This document shows, in pieces, positions 22,404 through 33,001 of a DNA stretch of 64,000 bases. Below the pieces are notes generated by a model that was given only the letters and a program-made list of their open reading frames with translations, was not told where the DNA came from and ran no database searches. Position 1 is the stretch's first letter. The number at the start of each line of letters is the position of its first letter. Source of the stretch: Agrocybe praecox (lineage: Eukaryota > Basidiomycota > Agaricomycetes > Agaricales > Agrocybaceae); contig CAXHKQ010000302.1 of assembly GCA_964017145.1 (NCBI GenBank), forward strand, positions 1-64,000, in the 5' to 3' direction. Both the position numbers and the translations under genes were made by a program.

Positions 22404-25045
22404 TATGTTTAAGGATATATTTGAGGGCCAGGGTAATGTTTGACTGAGCGCCAATATTGCAGCCCGCCGTCAGAGGTAGGGATACCGGTCGGTCCTGGAG
22501 AAAAGGCGGGAAGGATTTGAAGGTGTTAATGGGTGAATATATTGACACAGCATGGCTGAGAAAGGGCACCAATGCACGTAAGTAACTGGATGAACTGGAG
22601 GTACTTTTCGGGTTGGACAGGGGAGGCTTTTGACCTGTGAGAGAAATATGAAATCGTTTTGCTGTGGTCTCAGGCGGATTGACAGTCAGTAAGGGGATAA
22701 GACAGGAAAGAAACAATCGTAGAATTAACGGGAGAGGCAGCAAAGTTTCCAGCCCATGAAAGACAACCTGAGGGGCATTCATTACTAAGCAAAGCGAACT
22801 AGAAATCATTATTGTACTCGAAATTCTTCTTATTTTAATATTGCTCGTCACCAGCACCCGCAGCAAACGCCTAGTTACCTCCATCTCATGAACGCCTTCT
22901 GGTCAGAAACTTAGAGCTGAGTCGCCAATTAAACAATCGAAATTTGGGTTAAATTTTATTTGTAGTATCGGGTACCCCTCCCAGTTCACTGATTGCATCA
23001 GTCCCCACCATATTTCAAGGCCACTATACGTCTCTAACGTTCAACTTTTTGGCCATAAGCACCTTGAAACCACTTATATACCTCCCAAGTAATCCGTCCA
23101 AATTCATATCTTGCTTGTATTAACCTTTCGAACTAAATCACTTTTTGCTCTATCCCAGCCTCGACCACAGGCACAACGCCAGAGCTATTGAAAATCCGCC
23201 AGTCTGTTAAATTCAGAAATACACCCAGTATTCACTCTCTCCAGTCTCCGCAATCGGGAGCAGCGAATAATTCAGCGTAGAAGAACGAATAACGAAGAAC
23301 TAAGCAATGATTCGAGCAAAGTTCCTCCCAAAATAAGCCTCGAAACCTTCGGTCAATAAGGTACCTTACGGTGGGCGGAAAGGATGAACCACAGAGACTG
23401 AGAGCACATCCAGAGCACGAGAAAGTCGAGATTGCATGAATGAATTCAACGAGTGAGTTCAGGCTCTATGTACGTTGTTGCCTTTCCTCAGTGTACGTTA
23501 CGAAATCCGCTTACCATCTTCTGTCCAGCACGCCCAGATTTGGATCCTGTTTACTCATTCACGATGGGCTTCGCAATATCGTACCGCAAGAACGAACTTA
23601 TTCGATACGGGACCCATTCGATGGCGTATCGCTTAAACACGCGCTTTAATTATGGGCTCCTTCGAATTTATTCTTGCGAACGATACTCACTTGAACATGA
23701 AGGTACCTTGACCACTAGGTTTCTCTCTATATGAACACAGGTGATGGGCTAGGGAAAGTCTTGGGAAATCCATAGAAGAGGGCAGAAATATCCGTATGAT
23801 ACAACGTGGATGTACGACATCAGTATTTCGCATTTGTTGGGCGAAGATTTTACATGCAGGGTGATCATCCGGATCCAGACGATGAATTCTTGTGGACGAC
23901 AGAGTGCGTTTCTGGCTCTGTATCTATCTGTGGTCCTGGACGCTAATCCATCTTTACAGACTTATTTCTTTTACCTTAATTTCAGTTCAAATCATAATCC
24001 ATGTGCGCTCCTCCTTCCATTTAAATTAGCCTTGCGAAAATGCCGGAAGACTCACATATCTCATGTGCCTTTCTCTCGTTGTGTTCCCTACACAACAAGG
24101 GCGGCGTCATTACAACGAATCAAGCCAATCAATCTGTTCTCTCCCAAAAGAAAAGACTTACAATCTGGTATGTGCCCGCTTTGTGCTCCTAACGTCAATT
24201 GACTCGAATACTATTAATAGAATAAATGCGCAAAAAAAAATACAGACGAAACCTCACCCGATCCAGGTGCGTATTCTTCTTTTATTTACCCATAGTCTGA
24301 AACCTACTTGAATGTAGGTGATGCCCACCTCCGCTTCTTTCCCCGCTTCCTGTTGAATGAATCAATAGGTTGTGTACTGCTCGGCCTCATCGAGTATGAG
24401 CCTGCTGGTCGTTGACACGGCCCTGAAGGAGCAGATTTGGGGAAAGAGGCATGGATAGAAGAAAAATGCTGTCTGAATCGGCGCGAACACCTTAGCGACC
24501 AAACGGAGGTCGAAAAATTAGCAGCATATGGCAAGAGCAAAAAGAGGCCAATTGCAAACGGGTACGAATCGGTTCATTTCATAACTCCATAGGTTGACAT
24601 GCGACCGCATTCAGCGCTGCTTGACGAAATAAAATTAAAATTTGGATATATGCTAAGTCGAGACCTTTCCTCAATTGTTGTTATTATCTTACAAAATACT
24701 CTTGAATTGGAATTAGCTGTTTTTTTGGCCGGCTGATAATTTTTCTTACTTGTGCTGTAGGATGGTAAGGTCCATAGCTATGCCAAATACATGAAATAAC
24801 CTCTGGTTTTGAACCAAACAATTTATCTGTCTCGCGATGCCGAGGAGCACTCCATCTCATGCTAAAAACTTCATGCGTCAGGAATGCTCTTCCTTTCCCC
24901 CGAACATAAAAAGAAGCTGCCAAACAAAACGTTACATTTCTCTCCCCAACTTTTTTTCTTAAGTTTTCTCTTCACTCAGGTGCACTCGATACTCTATCCC
25001 AGTGAAATTCCGCCTCTCTTCCTACATCCGTCGGCCCTTTTTGCC
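22404..25045. other. Long gene-poor stretch
   Basis: A 165-codon minus-strand frame at 22387-22884 is Ser/Leu-rich with no family resemblance. It may be chance. The rest shows short frames only. No transposon ends, RNA genes or strong repeats were found. Confidence 0.35.
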
Positions 25046-26129
25046 ATGCTTTTACTTTTCAGTACGTATGCAGATATCATGGGGGCGAAAACAAACTCAC
25101 TGATTCAACCAGCTATCGTTTATATTGCGAACGGGGTTTCCCTTGCTAGCACTGCTCACCGGCTGCTCACCAGGTATACAACCCATGGACTTTGGTGGGA
25201 GGACTCGCTGTTTGCCCTTGCTGAGGTGTTCAATCTCGTCCTTCTCGTCGGGAATATCTCTGCGCGTGAGTGGCCAATTACATTGGATCTTAATTCAACA
25301 TTGGTCAACAGTTTACAGATATGCACTCTGGCGAACAACAACCCCCCAACGCTGCGCTCATCTCAAGCTCTATTATTGCCTACTTTATGGCGATATGGTA
25401 CGTTGCTACTTCTGCCAGAAATGATTTTGCTCTAAATCACCTCAAGGATTATGCGTGCTGGCGTCTCTGTTTCGATTGTCCGATATTGTCATCCGTTGAC
25501 GGATAGAATTTGGGAAGATATCGTATTCTCTGTTCTTGTTATATTCACGGGCGTAATGTTTTCGGTCAGCGGCACCATTATCCATATTCACAGCCTTGTG
25601 CGAAAGGAAGGGGGGCTCCAACACTTTCCTTTTGTATTTATATTGCTGGCCATTTTCAGTGAGTGATGTCGGCCATTTTCAGTGAATAATCTATGCTAAC
25701 AGCTCTGTCTAGGCGATGTTCTTGTGGATATCTACATCATTCTTGTTTCTCATAGAGCTTTTAAACCGTCCGCCATCTTAGATTCACAGCAGAAATTTCT
25801 TATCGTTGGTACTTTGTGCGGACCCTTGTCGATGACACTGATTACGACACCCTTTTGGATTTTGTCATGCACATCATTTTCATTCAGTCTGCGCACCATA
25901 ATATGCTTCATGAATATTTCTGTAAGTGAAATTGTGTAAAGGATCAGAGGCAAGCTTACAACCTATCAAATAGGTCTCTCATTCCGTAGCCATGTTGTAC
26001 CTGCCCATCTTCTCGCGCTTCTTATATTCCCGATACTTCGCAGCAGAGTCCGAACCTAATGTGCCGTTAAACGACATGCAAATCGTGTTCAGACGCCAGG
26101 CTCCTATTGATGACCTTGACCAGGTGTGA
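25046..26129 (+). CDS. Multi-pass membrane protein, paralogue 3
   Basis: Plus-strand spliced gene; the best complete example of the family in this window. The proposed start is ATG 25046 (MLLLFSTYADIMGAK). Membrane-like segments follow: QPAIVYIANGVSLAST and FALAEVFNLVLLVGN. Then comes an intron with a GCGTGAGT-type donor at about 25260-25315, ISSSIIAYFMAIW, and an intron at 25397-25445. Next are MRAGVSVSIVRYC, VFSVLVIFTGVMFSVSGTI and HFPFVFILLAIFS. After another intron come DVLVDIYIILVSH, VGTLCGPLSMTLITTPFWIL and IICFMNIS. The last exon is SHSVAMLYLPIFSRFLY with a polar tail ending QAPIDDLDQV (stop 26127-26129). It is transcribed opposite to the other two paralogues. Function unknown. Satellite-like DNA begins directly after the stop. 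Confidence 0.7.
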
Positions 26130-26735
26130 CTTGCACAACCGACTTGGACGACCGATGGCGAGACGTAGGAGGCTCAGAGGGGCAGCGAACGGGCAGGCAC
26201 CAGATGGCTGGACACCAGCGTGTAGGTGCCAGCAGGTAAGCACAACCACGACCAGGCACGCACCAGCACCAGCACAACCAGGAGTACGACCACGAGCACA
26301 ACCAGGTGCGCACGAGCATCAGCATGACCAGGCCAGCACCAGCACCAGCACCAGAACAATTAGGCGCGCACGACGACCCCTAGTCCCCGAGTACAACGAC
26401 CCCCATGCGTGCACGACGACTCCTATGCGAGTACAACGACCCCCAGGAGTGCACTATGACCCCTATGCGCGCACGACGACCCCCAGTCCCCGAGTACAAC
26501 GACCCCCAGGAGTGCACTATGACCCCCATGCGTGCACGACGACCCCCAGTTCCCGAGTACAACGACCCTCAGGCGCGCACGACGACTCCCATGCAAGTAC
26601 AACGACCCCCATGCAAGTACAACGACCCCCATGCAAGTACAACGACCCTCAGGCATGCACGACGATGCCCAGCACGCAAAGACGAGAGCCTTACCTCTCG
26701 TTTTTGCGTGCTCCTCCTCGCTCCGTGTATTCTTA
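26130..26735. repeat. Low-complexity tandem repeats (ACGACCCCC-type)
   Basis: First an ACCAGCACCAGCAC-like array (26200-26370), then imperfect units of about 62-64 bp built on GAGTACAACGACCCCC and GTGCACTATGACCCC (26390-26560). A perfect 20-bp unit, GTACAACGACCCCCATGCAA, is repeated about three times near 26600-26660. Long open frames on both strands follow from the repeat composition and are not called genes. The array lies at the inner side of a KDZ-type transposon arm. Confidence 0.75.
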
Positions 26736-27541
26736 GATAGATATTCTGTAAATTTGTTAAAATAGAAAAATATATGTTTTTTTAAAATAAAATAACAACA
26801 TTATATGTTGTGTGAAGAATGTCCCAAAATAGTAGTAATTGCCGAGTAGGGAACTGCCACTCAAGAACAAAAGCGGACAGTTCGCTTTTTTAAATTATCT
26901 AATCTAATCTGGGCCTAAAACATGTGAGATCTAAAATAAATATAGTTCAAAATGATGATATCATAAATAAAAATAGCGCAACGCCAGAAATGATCAAAGC
27001 ATGCTAAAAATAACACATCATCCGATTTCATGTTTTGCGATCCATCCCATACTGTCCTTTTTTGATGGCGCAAAGCGCCCCAAAAAATCAAAACATATCC
27101 CTACATTATATCTACACTTTTTTAGCGCCCCGAACGATGCCCAACGAAGCACAGGAGCCCAATTACAGCATTGTGCACTTCAGGGACACTGTTTCCTGTG
27201 TCCATCTATTAATAACACGTCATCTGGTTGTATGTTTTCTAATCCATCCCATCCTATCCCATTTTAGGTGCGCAAAGGGCATCAAAAAAACATAAAATAC
27301 ATATAGAACATATATCTGACATATCGCAACAAAAAACATAACCACTACGCCTGCAGCGCCTAATTACTGTCCCAAAACTGTCTGGAACCCAAAAAAAACA
27401 ACATTGTTTACATGTGTTTACCAGAGGCAACTGCTCTCTGCCTATGGCATCGTGATATATCATTGCTGGGCAACTGCCGGGTTAGGGAACTGCCCTGTAT
27501 GATGTATACCGAAATGCTCAAATTGCCAGGATTGATACATG
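26660..27541 (+). mobile_element. KDZ-type transposon end, right arm only
   Basis: Aligns over its length with the right arm of the foldback element at 40800-41507. Shared landmarks are CACGCAAAGACGAGAG with a following hairpin, AACGCCAGAAATGATCAAA, TTTGATGGCGCAAA, CCCCGAACGATGCCC and GGAGCCCAATTACAGC. It then has several GGCAACTGCC/GGGAACTGCC motifs and ends at ATTGATACATG (27541). The matching left arm is absent, so this is half an element. It has no coding capacity. Confidence 0.7.
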
Positions 27542-27632
27542 AATATAGCTGACAAGGCTGCTTCACCCTCCCGCCACCGTTTCTTCGGGATTTGGCCCTG
27601 ACGCGTCCGCAATAGACCCACCCAGCCCTTTG

Positions 27633-29454
27633 ATGATTCGACAGCCTGCAGTTAGCACCCCCCATTTTTTCGTCGTTACCCACGGAAAAATTGTTGGAAT
27701 TTTTACTGAAGAAGAGTAAGTACTTTTTCCTACCCCATATGTATCTAGTCTACTGACGCTGTGTTTAAGGTTCTACATCAACGTAAATCTTCAGGGCACG
27801 AGATGCTTTGAAATGCGTCGGATGGATGACTGGGGAAGTGCCAGTCGTTACTACACGTCCCGGTACTTCTGCGAGGATGTTGAGATCCATCGCGATCACC
27901 CCCCCCCCTCTTTCCTCTTTTCAGACTAACGTCGCCGCCACTGCCCCTGTATCTACTCCCACCGTCGTTAACTCTGAATCCTCAACGCCGCCTGGCGTGT
28001 GCCAGCCCAAGAAGGTGGTCAAAAAGATTTACATCGGCTTGAAGAAGAAAAGAAACCTCCCCAAAGCACCGCTGGAGAAGGTTTTTCCTGGATGGGTCAA
28101 AGGTGATCCCATGTATATTCCCTCCGACTACCCCACGCCTCGTATTTCAAAGCGATCCGAACCTAATCGCTCGACCACCCCCCCCCTCGTGCGTGTTCAC
28201 TGTCGCAAGGCCATTGACCCTACTGCCAGTCCAACTCCAATGGGTAGAGGGGTCAAGCAGATGCCCTTGATCTCATCGGAGGTGATTGATGTCAGCGACG
28301 TTGAGGACGTAATCCCAGTGCCCACCAGGAAACTATTCAAAAAGTCGAAAATACTCTCCGCCGTCGACTCAGTAAGCTCCAGTGGGTCAAAAATCTCGAG
28401 CGCGCTGGATTTAGACGACCCTGCACAGAGTCACGCCATGCCTGGAGCAGTATCTCAACACTCCGGTAACGTACCCAGCACGGTAGTTTCAAACACCACC
28501 CAGGTGAATCCCAGCGAAGCAAAAATCTCGAAAGTGCCGGCATCCTTCGACCCTGCATCCCACACTACGGCTGGAGCAACATCTGAGCACCCGGGTAATT
28601 TGGCCCCTACAGTAGTTCCAAACACCACGAATTTCGGGCCCACAGCAGCATCTTTCCAAAACTGCAGTATTTCCTTTGAATACAACCTCTCCAACGAGGG
28701 AAGGTTCGGCACTGGACAACTCAACAAAGACGTATGTAATTTAATTTAACTGCTATGACTTCCGGATTACTTGCTAATAGTCCATTTCTCACTGCCCCAG
28801 GCTCCTGCACTCGACGCTGCTTGCGCGCACAGTCGCAAAGGAAAAAAGAGAGCCCAGGGTCCTTTCATCAGGGCTCAAAGTGTCCCAGCACCTCGCTTCA
28901 AACCGGACTCCCTATTCGCTCCAGCCTCATTCACCTCGTTCAACATATATTCCCCGACCGCCGCTCCACCTGCTTTCATGTTCAACTCTCCTTTCGTAAC
29001 GCCCGTAAGAAACAACTCTCCGCTGAATTGGACCCCCTCTCCTGCCTCATTAGCTACTCAGTGCACCCCAAACCCCTTCAAGACAGAATTGGCAGGTTGG
29101 CCTGGCCAAAGTTTGAATGGGCCTGCTGCTGGTACCCCTTGGCCTCCGAAGAGCCGTCAGAACACCGTGCAGACGTCCACCCCGCTTGCATTCCCCTCCT
29201 CACCTACTCCTACTGCCGTCGGCTCTTCATCTACAACAAACCCATCTACAACGACCCCCTCAGCCGACCTGCCGACGTCTTCAAGTGCTCAACCACCGTC
29301 GACAGGCAAATTCAGCGACTTTTCAGCCAGCCCTGCCGACATGTATGCTCCAAACTCGGACGAGGAGGAGGGTAGTGCTGCACAGCGCGAGCCCAACTCC
29401 GAGTTTGAATTCTCTTACGACGACCTCACGGGTGTGTCTGAATACCTCCTGTAG
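27633..29454 (+). CDS. Unknown Ser/Pro-rich protein
   Basis: Exon 1 (27633-27715) encodes MIRQPAVSTPHFFVVTHGKI followed by VGIFTEE. Intron 27716-27769. Exon 2 starts FYINVNLQGTRCFEMRR and continues MDDWGSASRYYTSRYF. A third piece in another frame runs from about 27928 to 28731, then a clear intron (28732-28800, GTATGT...CCCCAG) and a last exon to 29454. The frame change near 27868-27927 is phase-consistent with an intron using a weak GTTGAG donor and a strong pyrimidine tract before CAG, or it is a frameshift. The N-terminal pattern (VV..GK.VGIF, W..A..YY) recalls the small Cauli_VI/RNase H1 N-terminal fold; this is only a resemblance. The rest is low-complexity, with basic KKIYIGLKKKRNLP and acidic SDEEEGS patches and an internal imperfect repeat (28440-28640). 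Function unknown. Confidence 0.5.
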
Positions 29455-29841
29455 ACGGTTTGGGGCCGTCAACTTCACACACACGTCGCGCTTCATCTCG
29501 TTTCCTCAACTATGCTTACCCCTCTTCACCGTTTCTATGCCCTATGCCTTCCTATGCCTTACCCATGCCTTACCTATGCCCATATTCCACGCCCTATGTA
29601 CTTATGACGAGTTCCTCAGCTGCTTACTATACTTGCTTTCGAGACACATTGAGCTTTAGATAGACATTTTTGAAATACATGAATTTTGTCTCGAAAAAAA
29701 AACACATTTGTCTGATAAGTGACCTAGTTGCTATGCAGTACCACTCGTGAAAAGTGAGGCTCAATCATCTACACTCGCCTTATCAAATTCTGTCGAAGAG
29801 GGCCTACAAAAAACATTGGTATGTGTCGTTAGCTACTGCAT
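29455..29841. other. Intergenic, 3' region of the preceding gene
   Basis: Contains pyrimidine-rich sequence with repeated CCTATGCC/CTTACC motifs at 29535-29600, and an A run at about 29694-29702. No gene recognised. Confidence 0.4.
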
Positions 29842-30303
29842 GTGAACATCATTCTTATCTTCGATCTAAATTCTCTCAGACAAGAAAGCAAGCGAAATCC
29901 TGGGCCGACTGGCTCTGCTGAAAATCATAAAAAAGGATACTGCTCTGATGGGGTCCAACAACGACTGAGGCCCAACTCCGAGTCTGATGACGGACTACCC
30001 CCTTGGCCACAGCCCGCTGGTATCTTTGGCCAAGGTATACAGTTTTACCCTCTTGTCTTCTTATCCAGTACCCGTCAGCTATATGAGAAAGTTATTGATG
30101 GTGCTATCAGTGAGGTTGAGTACTCGATGGAAGATATAGCATTTTCGCGCTTGCTCGAGTCTCGTACCCGCATTGATAATAACCAAACACTCTTTTGGTT
30201 GTACAATAATCTCGAGATGGAAACAGAGAAAGTTGATATAGAATCACTTATTGTAGAAATCGATGGTCATAAATATCTCCGCGTCAATTGTCTAGACCCG
30301 TAG
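29842..30303 (+). CDS. Hypothetical protein, boundaries uncertain
   Basis: A 153-codon frame whose first codons are probably intronic: GTATGT at 29820 and CTCAG at 29880 would splice an upstream exon to about 29881. The body (RNPGPTGSAENHKKGY, PPWPQPAGIFGQ, YEKVIDGAISEVEYSMEDIA, LFWLYNNLEMETEK) has no recognised domain but balanced composition. It lies between the disordered protein and the nuclease gene, same strand. Confidence 0.35.
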   Translation: MNIILIFDLNSLRQESKRNPGPTGSAENHKKGYCSDGVQQRLRPNSESDDGLPPWPQPAGIFGQGIQFYPLVFLSSTRQLYEKVIDGAISEVEYSMEDIAFSRLLESRTRIDNNQTLFWLYNNLEMETEKVDIESLIVEIDGHKYLRVNCLDP

Positions 30304-30604
30304 AACATAGACTTATGATGACCTACCTTTTATTAGCACAGTGCCCTAGTAGTACTATATTACCGGACCAGTTTTATTTTTTCTTTATCTTACATTCATG
30401 TTCTGGCTGTTTGTTAGTTTACTTAGATATATATATAGTGTCTGCCACCATCAATGTCTCAACAACCCCATATCTCAGAATCAGAATCCAAGACAACTCT
30501 TTCTTTCTACTTTCATTGCCAACTTGACTCAAGTTGAGAGCCTCCGAGTCGAATAGACAAGTTGTAGACGAGTCTAAAAATATAACTTCTTTGATACGGT
30601 AGAT

Positions 30605-32887
30605 ATGGGGGTTGGAAATCTTTGGGAGGTAAGCCAGATTCTGTGTGAAACATTACAATTAACATGATACTTACTGTCATGATAGGTGCTAAAGCCCGCT
30701 ATGCAGAAAATCTCATATTCTGCATATAGTTCCGGACGAGCAGCTGAGATAAAAGAGACGCATGGAAGACGCATATTTTTTGGCGTTGATATGAGGTATG
30801 GCAAATTTTGAAGTCTTAAGCTATGATTCATACCTTCTTACGTATTACTCCTGAGCAGCACCATGATGTGCGAATGTGTTGCTGATTCAAAAGCACAAAA
30901 GCAAGGCTTATTCAGTCAGAAACAGGGTGGCCCACTCTTGATATTCTTTTACAAGCTGTGTAACCTGCGAAAGGCTGCTCCAACACTGGTCTTTGTTTTA
31001 GATGGCGATGAACGTCCTGAGTTCAAGCGTGGACAGCGAGTAGTTCACCAAGACATGTGGTGGACCAATCTTGCCATCGAACTCTTGAAATATTTTGGGA
31101 ATTCATTCCATAGGGTAAGCCAGAGTCTAGTTCTGGTATACTGTTGCTGCTGGTACTGATGAACCATTGATATATTGCATTACTACTAGGCTCCAGGCGA
31201 AGCAGAAGCAGAACTCGTTGAAATGAACAAACGAGGGCTCATTGATGGAATTTTATCACGCGACAGTGATACTTTACCTTTCGGTGGAAAGATTGTCCTT
31301 CGCACGTAAGTTTATTACTTTTCAATACCAGGCAGTATGTACTCAACGTTATATAATATATCATATACAGCATCCCTTCTACAGCCCGGGATACGTATAA
31401 TGACGAAATACTGCTTTACACAGCTGAGAATATCAAGGACACGCTATTGCTTGATCATGGTGGTCTTATTCTCTACACAATGTTACGCGGTGGCGACTAC
31501 GACGACGGTATTAGGAGTTGTGGGCCAGCTATTTCACTTTCCCTTGCAAAGTGCAACTTCGGGAGTCGTTTACTTGATGATATCAAGTGCAGCAAGCCTC
31601 TCGAGACATGTGCACATCACCTCCACGAAGCCATCTGTGAAGAATTGAGAACTAACTCTCAAAATCACCTCTGTACTTGTCATCCATCAATTGATGCCCG
31701 AATCTCTACTCGCTTCCCAGATCTAGAGGTATTGAACCTCTATTTGAATCCAATAACATCATGGTCGACCAACAAATCCGTCCCACTGCCTTCTCAAGGT
31801 CCTTGGAAAAGTATGTGGCCCGCAATTGATAAGATATCGCAGTTTTGCTACTTGAACTTTGGTTGGAAAACAGAGGAAGTGTTGAAGATGAAGTTTCATA
31901 AAGTTTTATGGCCGGGCATATTCGCAGAAATGCTATTTTCGGTACGTGTTATTATTTGTTCAAGAAACACTCTTTGATACTGGTATTTATTAGCCGCACC
32001 TGCTGTACAATACAGAAACGAAGACCTTAGCCACACCGTATGCACACGTTACGGTCCAATCAGCTGAAAAGAAAAAACGAAAGGGTCAGTTTACTGAGCT
32101 CAGTACTCAAACACGACTCAAAATCACAACCAACAATTTTGTCGACTTGATGCGAAGAGGGTATAGCACCAGAAATCTGGAGTTACTTGAGGTGTGGGCA
32201 AGCGACACTTTCCTTCCATCTCAAGTCAGCAAAACCAATAATTCCAAACGGCGAAAACGACAGAAGGTAGAAAATAACACACACGTCGAAGACCAGCAGT
32301 GCGAAGCAGGACCAAGCAACTTTCCAGGCGCCGCAAGTTCCCTTATTGATGTGAACATGACCGATGGTGATGAGTACCAATTGGATGCTCTTGATCTACT
32401 CAGAATTCCTCACCTTGGATTACCACACCACCCCAATTCCGACACAGATCCAAGTGTCAGACAACCGCCGATATCTCCAAATTCTTCTTCTACCATGAAT
32501 AGGACAGCAGCGCATACACCACCTGTCACTACCATCATAAGGTGTGTTATAGAGCCTGACTCTACTCGTATCAACGGGGGTTCAATGACCGGATCTTCCA
32601 ACTCAATGACTATTAGCATCGAGGATCGTGTTGCACTCAACTTAACAAGATCCAACTCACCTCCATTGACGGCAAGATTGGTTGACCATCCAGTTATTGA
32701 TTTAACACGGGACAACTCCTCTCCAGTCCCGGGGGGATATCATATGTGGACCCTAATATAATTGACTTAACACAATCCCCGGTGAGTCAGTCACCTTTGC
32801 CATCACTGCATCAAGATACGCCGTACCATACACACCTTGGTTTTATTGGGAACAGAAACAAGGTCACGTTATCTAACAGAACAAGGT
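30605..32887 (+). CDS. XPG/Rad2-family structure-specific nuclease (GEN1/Yen1-like)
   Basis: Likely cuts branched DNA such as flaps or Holliday junctions. Exons read on the sequence: 30605-30628 (MGVGNLWE), 30686-30795, 30859-31114, 31190-31305, 31371-31941 and 31994 onward. Introns are 50-75 bp with GTAAGC, GTATGG, GTAAGC, GTAAGT and GTACGT donors. XPG N-region: FFGVDMS (catalytic Asp) and LDGDERPEFKRG. XPG I-region: APGEAEAELVEMNKRG and SRDSDTLPFGG. The helix-hairpin-helix side is marked by LRGGDYDDG. All key acidic residues are present. The C-terminal tail holds SUMO-interaction-like motifs VIDLTRD and, after a one-base shift in a G run at 32727-32733, IIDLTQS. In the present frame it stops at 32759-32761; the shifted frame continues to 32887. 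The gene is immediately upstream of the KDZ transposase, same strand. Confidence 0.8.
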
Positions 32888-33001
32888 AGGTTATGTAATC
32901 TTCTCAATTGCAGCCGCGTCTAAATTTAACATAGCACCTACTACCTTTACTACTTACAACTCTAACACCCGTTCACGCCGTTCCTGCTGTATATCTTCCT
33001 C

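Noticed and set aside
22387..22884. 165-codon minus-strand frame
   Set aside because: Ser/Leu-rich without any family pattern, partly overlapping the tandem repeat end, with no splice partner. Kept as unassigned sequence.
26107..26736. Long open frames on both strands (about 60-210 codons)
   Set aside because: They follow from tandem repeats of ACGACCCCC-type sequence. Frames are open on several phases at once and the peptides are repeat products, not a gene.
27808..29454. A TET/JBP dioxygenase accompanying the KDZ transposon
   Set aside because: Such genes are reported near KDZ elements in basidiomycetes, so I looked for the HxD...H iron-binding pattern here and did not find it.
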